From Akkermansia sp. (GTDB taxonomy: Bacteria; Verrucomicrobiota; Verrucomicrobiia; Verrucomicrobiales; Akkermansiaceae): 7,209 nt of DNA. The stretch is from NCBI GenBank assembly GCA_017379255.1, contig JAFNWZ010000421.1, positions 1 to 7,209 of the forward strand, read 5' to 3'. How positions within the stretch are numbered: the first letter of the stretch is position 1; each line of letters starts with the position of its first letter. Both the position numbers and the translations under genes were made by a program. Of the stretch, positions 1 to 6,216 are shown piece after piece. The notes beneath the pieces are model-generated. The model had not been told where the DNA came from and searched no databases. It saw only the letters and a program-made list of their open reading frames with translations.

Positions 1-53
1 CAATGCAGTGATAATTTTCCCTGTCATGATGCGGTTTATGGCGGCTTGCAGGC

Positions 54-83
54 TTGCGCAGAGGGGGGGGCGGAGCATAAAAT
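54..83 (+). promoter_or_regulatory. Possible promoter for the M50 protease gene
   Basis: TTGCGC (54-59), an 18-base spacer and TAAAAT (78-83). The -35 matches the sigma-70 consensus at 3 of 6 positions and the -10 at 5 of 6. The eight-base word CATAAAAT (76-83) also occurs before proS. The -10 ends eight bases before the ATG at 92, so a transcript would have almost no leader. The -35 is weak, so the call is tentative. Confidence 0.3.
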
Positions 84-91
84 GGAGAGCG

Positions 92-793
92 ATGATTCGG
101 TTCTCTCTATTCGGGGTGCAGGTATGCATCCATCCTACGCTGTGGCTGACACTGTCATTTCTGGGCGGTGCGTTCATGATTTCCAGTGTGGTAGAGCTTT
201 TCAGTGTGTTGCTTTTCATTCTGGCCGCTTTTGTGGTGCTGCTTGCGCACGAAATGGGGCATGCCCTGGTGGGGCGGAAGCTGGGCGGCGGCCAGCCATG
301 CGTGTATCTGGCCTGGCTTGGTGGCGATTGTACGAATGAAACGGCCCGGCTCACCCGCATGCAAGGAGTGGCCATGACGGCCAGCGGTCCGCTGTCATCC
401 GCTCTGGCAGGTGTGTTGTCCTTTGTGCTGCTGGGGGTGTATATGGGAGATTTTGGGAGAGCCGCTGCCTATGCCGTTCAATTTGTACAGGGGTATATGC
501 CGGCGGAGGCGGTGCTGTCGTATCCGCCGCTGGCGATGTTCCTGTTCTTTTTTCTCATTGAGGTGAGCTGCTGGTGGACTCTTCTGAACCTGCTGCCGGT
601 TTTTCCGCTGGATGGCGGGCAGATTATGCAGGGCCTCATGAAATCGCCCAGCCGTGTGCACAGCATCAGCCTGGTGACAGCTGTGGCAGTAGCCGGCTTT
701 TCGGTGGTTGCGCATCTGTGGTTGCTCTGCATTTTCATGGTGCTGCTCGCGGTGCTGAATCACAAATTACGCCAGGAAACCCACCTCGGATAA
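92..793 (+). CDS. Site-2 protease family (M50) intramembrane zinc metalloprotease
   Basis: Polytopic membrane protease of the M50/S2P family, which cleaves substrates within or near their membrane segments. With the start at 92 the protein is 233 aa. Visible motifs: HEMGH at residues 53-57 (zinc-binding His53 and His57, catalytic Glu54) inside a hydrophobic helix, a GG-containing loop just after it, SGP near 98-100, and NLLPVFPLDGG near 166-176, whose Asp174 is the expected third zinc ligand. Four to six hydrophobic segments are apparent. There is no PDZ or CBS domain, so this is a short SpoIVFB-like type rather than an RseP type. The frame is open upstream to an ATG at 8, but I chose 92 because family homology begins at MIRFSLFG, GGAG lies at 84-87, and a -10-like TAAAAT lies at 78-83. 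It is transcribed in the same direction as proS, 46 bases upstream of it. The substrate cannot be inferred. Family call is firm; the start is less so. Confidence 0.88.
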   Translation: MIRFSLFGVQVCIHPTLWLTLSFLGGAFMISSVVELFSVLLFILAAFVVLLAHEMGHALVGRKLGGGQPCVYLAWLGGDCTNETARLTRMQGVAMTASGPLSSALAGVLSFVLLGVYMGDFGRAAAYAVQFVQGYMPAEAVLSYPPLAMFLFFFLIEVSCWWTLLNLLPVFPLDGGQIMQGLMKSPSRVHSISLVTAVAVAGFSVVAHLWLLCIFMVLLAVLNHKLRQETHLG

Positions 794-804
794 ACTGATT
801 TTCA

Positions 805-832
805 TTGACTTTTTAACCATAATTCATAAAAT
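805..832 (+). promoter_or_regulatory. Sigma-70-like promoter of proS
   Basis: TTGACT (805-810, 5 of 6 to consensus), a 16-base spacer and TAAAAT (827-832, 5 of 6). It lies in the 46-base gap after the protease stop codon. Seven bases separate the -10 from the proS ATG at 840, so the expected transcription start falls on or within a base or two of the start codon. No Shine-Dalgarno sequence is present. Confidence 0.6.
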
Positions 833-839
833 CCCCGCC

Positions 840-2363
840 ATGGCACAACAGAACGCTATCACGCCCACGCGCGCACAGGACTTCCCCGAGTGGTATCAGC
901 AAGTAATCAAGGCAGCCGACCTCGCCGAGAATTCCGAGGTGCGTGGCTGTATGGTCATCAAGCCCTGGGGTTACGCTATCTGGGAACTCATTCAGCAGCA
1001 GCTTGACGCTGATTTCAAGCGCACCGGTCACACCAATGCCTATTTCCCCATGCTCATCCCTGTTTCCTACCTGGAGAAGGAAGCAGAGCATGCAGAAGGC
1101 TTTGCCACGGAATGCGCCGTGGTGACCCACCACCGCCTGGAGGCCGTGAAAGACCCCGAAACCGGCAAGACACGCATGATTCCTTCCGGCGAGCTGACGG
1201 ACAAATATGTGATTCGCCCCACTTCCGAGACGGTGATTGGTGCCGCTTTCTCCCGCTGGCTGGAGTCCTACCGCGAGCTGCCCATCAAGGTGAACCAGTG
1301 GTGCAACGTGATGCGCTGGGAGATGCGTCCCCGCATTTTCCTGCGCACGGCAGAGTTCCTGTGGCAGGAGGGGCACACGGCTCACGAGACCCGCGAGGAG
1401 GCCGAGGAGGAAACCGCACTCATGCACAAGGTGTACGAGGAATTCCAGCGCGATGTGCTGGCGGTGGATGTGATTCCCGGCGAAAAGACCGAGCACGAAC
1501 GCTTCCCCGGTGCTGTGCGCACCTTCACGGTAGAGGCTATGGTGCAGGACCGCAAGGCTATTCAGGCCGGTACTTCCCACTTCCTGGGGCAGAACTTCGC
1601 CAAGGCTCAGAACATTTCCTTCGCCGGCCGCAACAACGAGCGCCAGTATGCCTGGACCACCTCCTGGGGTGTTTCCACCCGCATGATTGGCACGCTGATT
1701 ATGGCCCACTCTGATGACGACGGTCTGGTTTGCCCGCCCCGCGTGGCCCCGAAGCAGATTGTCATCATTCCCGTTACCCCCAAGGCCGACACCAAGGAGG
1801 CTATTCTGGCGCACTGTCAGGAGCTGGCAGACAAGCTCAGCGCCATGAGCTTCCACGGCATGCCGTTGCGTGTGCAGGTTGATACACGCGACCTCAACGG
1901 CGGCACCAAGAAATGGGAATGGGTGAAGAAGGGTGTGCCTGTGCGCATTGAGATTGGCCCGCGCGACCTGGAGAAGGGCTCTGTATGCCTCTGCCGCCGT
2001 GACCAGCCCACCAACGAAAAGAGCTTCATTTCCGAAAGCGAGTTCGTGGAGAACGCCGTGAGTCTGCTGGAGGACATCCAGAACACGCTTCTTATGCGCC
2101 AGCGTGCCTTCCGGGACGCCCACATCCGCCCGTGCTCCAGCCTGGAGGAACTCAAGGAAAACTTCAACGGCGAGGGCGATGCCGACTGGCTGCTCTGCCC
2201 CTGGGACGGCACCCCCGAGGAGGAAGAAACGCTGGCCAAGAGCCTGCGCATTTCCATCCGCTGCGTGCCGCAGGGTGAGATGGGGTGCGCTGCCGAGGCT
2301 GCACCGTGTATCCTGACCGGTCGCCCCACCACTCGCCGCGTGCTCTGGGCCCGCGCTTATTGA
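840..2363 (+). CDS. proS: Prolyl-tRNA synthetase, archaeal/eukaryote-type (type 3)
   Basis: Class II aminoacyl-tRNA synthetase that charges tRNA-Pro with proline in the cytoplasm; 507 aa, normal for the type. In order: N-terminal VRGCMVIKPWGYAIWE (34-49), the RPTSE substrate loop (126-130), motif 2 RWEMRPRIFLRT...QEGHTAH (159-182), motif 3 GVSTRMIGTLIMAHSDDDG (277-295), an anticodon-binding domain from about 303, and a C-terminal domain ending in the Tyr (507) typical of this type. Only about 95 residues separate motifs 2 and 3, so the INS editing domain of the E. coli-type enzyme is absent. In the C-terminal domain, three of the four cysteines that bind zinc in classical members are replaced: Asp456, Glu460 and Thr493, with only Cys490 kept. 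This is a form I recall from Bacteroides-like enzymes. Start 840 gives the canonical N-terminus. It has its own promoter at 805-832 and a terminator at 2388-2424. Confidence 0.97.
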   Translation: MAQQNAITPTRAQDFPEWYQQVIKAADLAENSEVRGCMVIKPWGYAIWELIQQQLDADFKRTGHTNAYFPMLIPVSYLEKEAEHAEGFATECAVVTHHRLEAVKDPETGKTRMIPSGELTDKYVIRPTSETVIGAAFSRWLESYRELPIKVNQWCNVMRWEMRPRIFLRTAEFLWQEGHTAHETREEAEEETALMHKVYEEFQRDVLAVDVIPGEKTEHERFPGAVRTFTVEAMVQDRKAIQAGTSHFLGQNFAKAQNISFAGRNNERQYAWTTSWGVSTRMIGTLIMAHSDDDGLVCPPRVAPKQIVIIPVTPKADTKEAILAHCQELADKLSAMSFHGMPLRVQVDTRDLNGGTKKWEWVKKGVPVRIEIGPRDLEKGSVCLCRRDQPTNEKSFISESEFVENAVSLLEDIQNTLLMRQRAFRDAHIRPCSSLEELKENFNGEGDADWLLCPWDGTPEEEETLAKSLRISIRCVPQGEMGCAAEAAPCILTGRPTTRRVLWARAY

Positions 2364-2387
2364 TACGCGCTAATTCTTTCATGATGG

Positions 2388-2424
2388 AAAAACCCCCGGG
2401 CTGGATATCAGCCCGGGGGTTTTT
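2388..2424. terminator. Bidirectional intrinsic terminator between proS and lnt
   Basis: Perfect 16-bp inverted repeat: arms 2388-2403 and 2409-2424, loop GATAT. The core is GC-rich (CCCCCGGGCT paired with AGCCCGGGGG), with five A on the left and five T on the right. The outer A/T pairs give a U-tract in either direction, so it can end both the proS transcript and the convergent lnt transcript, whose stop codon is at 2443. Confidence 0.93.
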
Positions 2425-2442
2425 GTGTGATGGGGGATTAAA

Positions 2443-4332
2443 TCAGCTCTGATTTCGCAACCGGCTAACGAGCGCCGGCATGCTGGTCAGGATGCCCACA
2501 ATGGCGCATAGCGCAACCGCCCAGTCGCCCAGCAGGGCGTAGAGGGTGTAACTGGCGTTCTTATCTACCGGGAGCACGGCGTAGCTGTGGCCGGGCAGGT
2601 GGGGGGAACCATCCGCTTTTTGCAGAATGTCGATGAATGCACCATTGGGTGCAATGGCGCAGGTGTAGCCCATGTTGGCTGCGCGCACCATGGGGCGGCG
2701 CAGCTCAATGCAGCGGAAAGCGGCATTGCGGGCCTGCTGCTCGCCGCAGCAGGAATCGCGGAACCAGCCATCGTTGGAAATGTTGACGATGACCTGCGGG
2801 CCTTTGCGCACATATTTGGTGAGCAGGCGACCCACGGTATCCTCATAGCAGATGGCGGGGATAACGCCGATTGTTTCGCCTGTACCCGGCATGGCTACGG
2901 GAATGGGCTCATCACCCGTGCCGGGGCGGATGCCTTCGCCCACCTGGGTGCCGGTCAGTTCACTGTAAATCTGGCCAATCCACTCTATTTCCTCTGCAAA
3001 AGGGATGTATTCGCCAAAAGGCATGAGGTGCTGCTTGGAGGTGGTGGTGATGGAATCGAACCCGCCCGGAATGATGGCCATGGAGTTGAACATACCGCGC
3101 GGCGCGTATGCCCCGGGTTTGTCAGTGGGTGCGCAGCGGTTCTGATCCACCCCGGTGAAGAGCACAAAATCCTGTCCGCCCATTTCTCGCACCTGCTGGC
3201 GCACCAGCGGCAACCCTTCGTCTCCGAAAAATATCTGCGTGGTGCAGTAGTCGGGGAGGAGTGTATTTGTTTCTGTGTTGAGGAAGATGGGGCAGCCCAT
3301 GGCGCTTTCCGGCCAGATGACCCAGAGCGGCAGCTGCTGGGTGAGTGCCACCTCCGGGTTTTCCATGGCTTTTTGGATGGTGGCCTGCTGCACATCGTTG
3401 AACGCCTGGCGCGTGGTGCGCAGCAATTCGCCGTACAGCCCCGGCTGTCTGCTGCCGCCTTCGATGCGCTCCACCTGGTCGAGGTTCAGCTGTACGCCCA
3501 TGACAGGCAGCTGCAGCACGGAATCCCGCTTGAACATGGTCAGCGGGGAATACTTCTTGGAAAGTGCCAGGCCACCGGCAAACATGGCAAAAAGGATAAC
3601 CACCACGCCGTAGAAATCCCACGGGCGGCACCCCTTGCCGATGGTGCGGTATTGCAGCCAGGTGCGGCGGCTGGCTCCCCAGAGAATGATGGCGGCGGCC
3701 GTGGGGAAGAAGGAGAGCGCGGCTGTGCCGATGAATTCGGCCCATTGCACAAGTGAAAGCCCGTTGTAAAGAGCCATGCCCATGCTGTTCCAGCTGAAGC
3801 CCAGGGTGCCGTTGGCCCGCAACCATTCGATGCAGACCCACATGGCACCACCGCCTATGGCGCAGCGTACTGTGCTGCGCAAATCTGCGGATGTCCATTC
3901 GCTCCATGCCTGTTCTTTGCGGAGGGGTTTCATCCCCGCGGTGTCGGGCACGGGGGCCAGACGCGGCCGCAGCAAGGTGTTGACCAACCCGGCCCAGAGC
4001 CCGACCAGACAGGCGTAAAATGCCATGAGCGGCATAAAGGCAATGCCAAGGAACACGGGCAGGGGAATGCGGAATACATAGCCCACATTGTGAATCCACC
4101 AGAAGCTAACGCAGTACCACCCCATACCGTAGAGCCAGCCATAGCCGGCACCGCGCCAGAACCCGGCGCGGCCGTTCCAGAGCACGCAAAGCAGGGGAAT
4201 AAGCCCGACCCACACCAGGTTGCCCAGGTCATAGGGCGGGAATGCCAGCGCCATGAACGAGCCACCCAGGATACTGACCAGGATGCGCACGAGTCGCCCG
4301 CTCCAACGCGGGGTGTTGGTATCAGAGGTCAT
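2443..4332 (-). CDS. lnt: Apolipoprotein N-acyltransferase
   Basis: Inner-membrane enzyme for the last step of lipoprotein maturation. It transfers an acyl chain from phospholipid to the free amino group of the N-terminal diacylglyceryl-cysteine. The protein is 629 aa, about 120 longer than the E. coli enzyme. An N-terminal bundle of hydrophobic helices (about 13-256) carries IEWLR...GFSWNSMG (168-185). It is followed by a periplasmic nitrilase-like domain and a last hydrophobic segment (about 597-620). The catalytic triad is visible: Glu342 in WPES, Lys433 in SKQHLMPFGEY, Cys495 in ICYE. The accessory Glu441 and Glu497 keep E. coli spacing (K+8, C+2). NISNDGWF is at 517-524. Extra length lies partly in a polar insert at about 124-155 and in the nitrilase domain around 345-410. 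The start overlaps the upstream minus-strand gene by 11 bases; no Shine-Dalgarno sequence precedes it (pyrimidine-rich CTCCCCC), so coupled translation is likely. Confidence 0.96.
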   Translation of the reverse strand: MTSDTNTPRWSGRLVRILVSILGGSFMALAFPPYDLGNLVWVGLIPLLCVLWNGRAGFWRGAGYGWLYGMGWYCVSFWWIHNVGYVFRIPLPVFLGIAFMPLMAFYACLVGLWAGLVNTLLRPRLAPVPDTAGMKPLRKEQAWSEWTSADLRSTVRCAIGGGAMWVCIEWLRANGTLGFSWNSMGMALYNGLSLVQWAEFIGTAALSFFPTAAAIILWGASRRTWLQYRTIGKGCRPWDFYGVVVILFAMFAGGLALSKKYSPLTMFKRDSVLQLPVMGVQLNLDQVERIEGGSRQPGLYGELLRTTRQAFNDVQQATIQKAMENPEVALTQQLPLWVIWPESAMGCPIFLNTETNTLLPDYCTTQIFFGDEGLPLVRQQVREMGGQDFVLFTGVDQNRCAPTDKPGAYAPRGMFNSMAIIPGGFDSITTTSKQHLMPFGEYIPFAEEIEWIGQIYSELTGTQVGEGIRPGTGDEPIPVAMPGTGETIGVIPAICYEDTVGRLLTKYVRKGPQVIVNISNDGWFRDSCCGEQQARNAAFRCIELRRPMVRAANMGYTCAIAPNGAFIDILQKADGSPHLPGHSYAVLPVDKNASYTLYALLGDWAVALCAIVGILTSMPALVSRLRNQS

Positions 4333-4903
4333 GGGGGAGAATGCTCAGACGTCCCAGGTCTTCAGATTTTGCGCCATCCGGGTGGCATGTTACCTGGATG
4401 GACCAGTATTTCTCTTTCTCATTGACCTGGTGCAGCTTGTACAAATCCGGCGTTTTGAATCCATCTTCCAGGCGGATGCGAGCTTCCTTTTCTGTCACCT
4501 GCAGGCTGTTGCCGTGCGTGGGCTGGAACTGGCCGTTGCTGTAGTTAATGCGGACCCGGTCGCCCATCTGGGTTCCATTGGTATCAAACATGCGAACCGT
4601 GATATATCCCGTGCCGCTTGCTTCGGAGAGCACCAGGCGGCAGGAGGGGTAGCTGTATGCGCGCAGTTCCATGCGGGCATCGCCCTGGGAACTTTTCCAG
4701 GAAGCCTCTGCCTCGTTGATGCGAACCCCCGCTGCTTCCCACGGCAGTTTCGTATATGCGTTGCGCCATTCTGCCTGGGGGGCTTTGTCGATGATGCTCC
4801 AGAAGCATATTGCCCCTGCCAGGAGTATGAGCAGGGCAATGCATCCCCATACCATGTCTTTTCTTCTCTTTGCTAACACTTTTGTATCCTTCTGGTCTTG
4901 CAT
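4322..4903 (-). CDS. Unrecognised single-pass membrane-anchored protein coupled to lnt
   Basis: I do not recognise this family. The 193-aa product has a basic N-terminus (KRRK at 12-15), one hydrophobic helix (about 17-38) and a polar domain of about 155 residues rich in alternating beta-type sequence, probably exported (N-in, C-out by the positive-inside rule). There is no lipobox, so it is a membrane anchor or uncleaved signal rather than a lipoprotein. The exported part has two cysteines (88, 173) that could form a disulfide. The 3' end overlaps the lnt start by 11 bases, so the two are co-transcribed, and a role at the membrane or in lipoprotein maturation is conceivable but only inferred. 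The ATG at 4903 fits a promoter at 4910-4938; an alternative start at Met17 (4855) would remove the basic cytoplasmic tail. Confidence 0.75.
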   Translation of the reverse strand: MQDQKDTKVLAKRRKDMVWGCIALLILLAGAICFWSIIDKAPQAEWRNAYTKLPWEAAGVRINEAEASWKSSQGDARMELRAYSYPSCRLVLSEASGTGYITVRMFDTNGTQMGDRVRINYSNGQFQPTHGNSLQVTEKEARIRLEDGFKTPDLYKLHQVNEKEKYWSIQVTCHPDGAKSEDLGRLSILPHDL

Positions 4904-5008
4904 GACCTTATTTTGGACTTAAAAATGCCGCGTTGCAACAAAAAAGGATTGCATTCTGGGAAAAATAGGTCATAAATAGACGTAGTTATCAACCCCACAT
5001 ACACGACA
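4904..5008. other. Divergent intergenic region, membrane protein/ferredoxin
   Basis: 105 AT-rich bases between divergently transcribed genes, which must hold the promoters of both. Besides the minus-strand candidate, a weak plus-strand candidate for the ferredoxin is TTGCAT (4949-4954), a 16-base spacer and CATAAA (4971-4976), leaving a leader of roughly 25 bases with no Shine-Dalgarno sequence before the ATG at 5009. No convincing operator is seen apart from the palindrome GTTGCAAC at 4932-4939. Confidence 0.45.
4910..4938 (-). promoter_or_regulatory. Possible promoter for the membrane protein-lnt operon
   Basis: Read on the minus strand: TTGCAA (4938-4933, 4 of 6 to consensus), a 17-base spacer and CAAAAT (4915-4910, 4 of 6). 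Six bases separate the -10 from the ATG at 4903, again placing the expected transcript start at the start codon. The -35 sits inside the perfect palindrome GTTGCAAC (4932-4939). Both boxes are imperfect. Confidence 0.38.
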
Positions 5009-5242
5009 ATGGCCGATATCGACGATAAGACTGAGAAGAATGTACCTGGCAAGTTCTATGTTGACTGCAACTGCATCGACTGCGACCTGTGCCGCGAAAC
5101 CGCTCCTGATTTCTTTGGCCGCGATGACGACGAGGGTCTTTCCTTCGTTTGCAAGCAGCCTGTGACTGATGAGGAGATTGCTCTCTGCACCGAGGCTATG
5201 GAAGGTTGCCCCGTGCAGGCCATCGGTGACGACGGTGAGTAA
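5009..5242 (+). CDS. Small single-cluster [4Fe-4S] ferredoxin
   Basis: A 77-aa, very acidic, soluble cytoplasmic electron carrier. The cluster motif is C22-x2-C25-x2-C28, and the fourth ligand is expected to be C67 in GCPVQAI. In two-cluster ferredoxins the first motif is followed by CP; here that cysteine is Ala32 (TAP), so a second cluster cannot form and one [4Fe-4S] centre is expected. C60, seven residues before C67, matches the position that forms a disulfide in single-cluster ferredoxins. C20 and C48 are additional cysteines without an assigned role. No reductase or oxidoreductase partner is adjacent. It appears to be transcribed alone, from the divergent region upstream, and ends in its own terminator at 5269-5301. 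The redox partner is unknown. Confidence 0.9.
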   Translation: MADIDDKTEKNVPGKFYVDCNCIDCDLCRETAPDFFGRDDDEGLSFVCKQPVTDEEIALCTEAMEGCPVQAIGDDGE

Positions 5243-5268
5243 AGCTCCATCGCTTCATTTATCTTCTG

Positions 5269-5301
5269 GGGCAGTCCGGGTTACCGGGCTGCCCGCTTTT
5301 T
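5269..5301 (+). terminator. Intrinsic terminator after the ferredoxin gene
   Basis: An 11-bp hairpin, arms 5269-5279 and 5284-5294 with one T-G wobble and loop GTTA, followed by GC and five T (5297-5301). It lies 26 bases after the ferredoxin stop. The U-tract ends four bases before the dciA ATG at 5306, so it also occupies the dciA leader. Confidence 0.8.
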
Positions 5302-5305
5302 CCCC

Positions 5306-5803
5306 ATGGCTGGAGCCCGAAAGAAAAAAGATACGCCGGAGGTATCTCTGACAGCACCTCTGCCGGGGCGCAAACCCCGCAAGCGTTTCTATATGCAGAA
5401 AATGCCGGATGGCGTGGGCGAACGAGCCGTGCGTGCCGCCAGCCTGCGCAGCGGTGCCCGGGAGCAGACCGTAGCGGATTTCTTTGGCACTGGCAGTGCC
5501 CTGCCTGTCTCGGCGAACCAGCGCAGCATGGAATCACTGCTTGGAGAGTTGCTCAGTGAACTGGATTTGCAGGAGGAATCCCTTGCTCCGGAACTCCTGG
5601 CTGATGCCTGGCTGCAGGCTGTTGGTGCGGCGCTGGCCTCTGTTTCCAGACTGGCAGGGGTGGCGCGTGGACGCGCCCGCATTAGTGTGAGCCATCCCTC
5701 GGTGCGCTACGAGATTACCCGCCTGAAGCCGCAGATTATCCGTGCTCTGAATAAAACGCTGGGCATGGGCAGCGTGAAGAGCCTGAGTATTTCAGGATGT
5801 TGA
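5306..5803 (+). CDS. dciA: DUF721 / DciA-family replicative helicase loader
   Basis: DciA proteins (DUF721) help load the replicative helicase DnaB in bacteria that lack DnaC/DnaI-type loaders. The 165-aa product has a basic, probably disordered N-terminus (KKK at 6-8, RKPRKR near 22-27), then the DUF721 KH-like domain at about 76-165. That domain carries the AWLQAVGAALA helix (101-111), GVARGRARISVSHPSVRYE (118-136), a helix near 137-152 and a final short strand, SVKSLSIS. Length and architecture fit the family; the symbol rests on family membership only. The ATG at 5306 follows a terminator by four bases and has no Shine-Dalgarno sequence. Internal Met30 or Met33 would still leave the whole domain intact. 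Expression may come from ferredoxin read-through or from a promoter I cannot see. Confidence 0.85.
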   Translation: MAGARKKKDTPEVSLTAPLPGRKPRKRFYMQKMPDGVGERAVRAASLRSGAREQTVADFFGTGSALPVSANQRSMESLLGELLSELDLQEESLAPELLADAWLQAVGAALASVSRLAGVARGRARISVSHPSVRYEITRLKPQIIRALNKTLGMGSVKSLSISGC

Positions 5804-5805
5804 TG

Positions 5806-5840
5806 AACAAGCCTCATACCCAACGGGTATGAGGCTTGTT
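5806..5840. terminator. Perfect inverted repeat between convergent genes, probable terminator
   Basis: 16-bp perfect stem, arms 5806-5821 and 5825-5840, loop AAC. It starts two bases after the dciA stop and ends 22 bases before the stop of the minus-strand Sel1 gene. The outer pairs are AACAA/TTGTT, so there is no clean U-tract on either side (TTGTTGTTGG on the right). It is best read as a bidirectional terminator or mRNA-end stabilising hairpin. Confidence 0.65.
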
Positions 5841-5862
5841 GTTGGTAAGCAGGGGAACAGGG

Positions 5863-6213
5863 TTAACCCTGTGCGCAATGCAGCATGTTTTCTGCCATGC
5901 TGTTTCCCATGGCTGCGGCGTGCTTCAGAGCGGTCAGCGCTTTGTCGGTATCCTTTTCCATGAGGCGGCCCTCGATGAGGCACATGGCCAGCACAAAAAG
6001 TGCAACATGGTCACCGTTCTGCGCGGCTGATTCCAGGGAAATGAGATCCTGGTGGGTTTTCAGCTGGGCAAAATAGACGCGGGCAAGCTGGTTCTGCGCT
6101 TCGGCGTGGCCGGCAAAGGCGGCGTTGCGGAGATGCGCGGCACCTTCGGCCGCATTGCCGCTTTTGAATGCCGCCGCACCGGCTTCGTATTCCTGCTGGG
6201 GGGTGGAAGTCAT
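5863..6213 (-). CDS. Small Sel1/TPR-like repeat protein
   Basis: A 116-aa, mostly alpha-helical protein with two to three Sel1-like repeats: about 21-48 (AAHLRNAAFAGHAEAQNQLA, then RVYF), about 56-80 (SLESAAQNGDHVALFVLAMC), and about 88-114 (KALTALKHAAAMGNSMAENM). Sel1 repeats form a solenoid that binds other proteins; nothing in the sequence gives a partner. There is no signal peptide or membrane segment, so it is probably cytoplasmic. Its ATG lies three bases after the stop codon of the upstream GH20 gene (stop TAA, then TCC, then ATG), so the two are almost certainly one transcript with coupled translation. It is short for a Sel1 protein but looks complete. Repeat class is clear; biological role unknown. 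Confidence 0.85.
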   Translation of the reverse strand: MTSTPQQEYEAGAAAFKSGNAAEGAAHLRNAAFAGHAEAQNQLARVYFAQLKTHQDLISLESAAQNGDHVALFVLAMCLIEGRLMEKDTDKALTALKHAAAMGNSMAENMLHCAQG

Positions 6214-6216
6214 GGA

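Noticed and set aside
63..70. Run of eight G as a phase-variation tract in the protease gene
   Set aside because: The run lies upstream of the preferred start at 92 and outside the conserved domain, so length changes would not switch the protein. An effect on promoter spacing is possible but unsupported.
813..2123. A 436-aa open frame antisense to proS
   Set aside because: It lies opposite a fully conserved ProRS gene. Its composition is low-complexity His/Gly/Leu, as expected from the reverse complement of GC-rich codons, and it has no recognisable domain.
2587..3756. A 389-aa open frame antisense to lnt
   Set aside because: Lnt carries all its catalytic residues in the other strand. The antisense product has no domain or plausible start context and reflects codon bias.
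4932..4939. Palindrome GTTGCAAC as a regulator operator
   Set aside because: Eight bases is too short and single-copy; it coincides with the proposed -35 box and no regulator gene is nearby.
5806..5840. Inverted repeat as an insertion-sequence end or CRISPR-like repeat
   Set aside because: It occurs once, sits exactly between convergent gene ends and has a three-base loop, which fits a terminator or stabilising hairpin.
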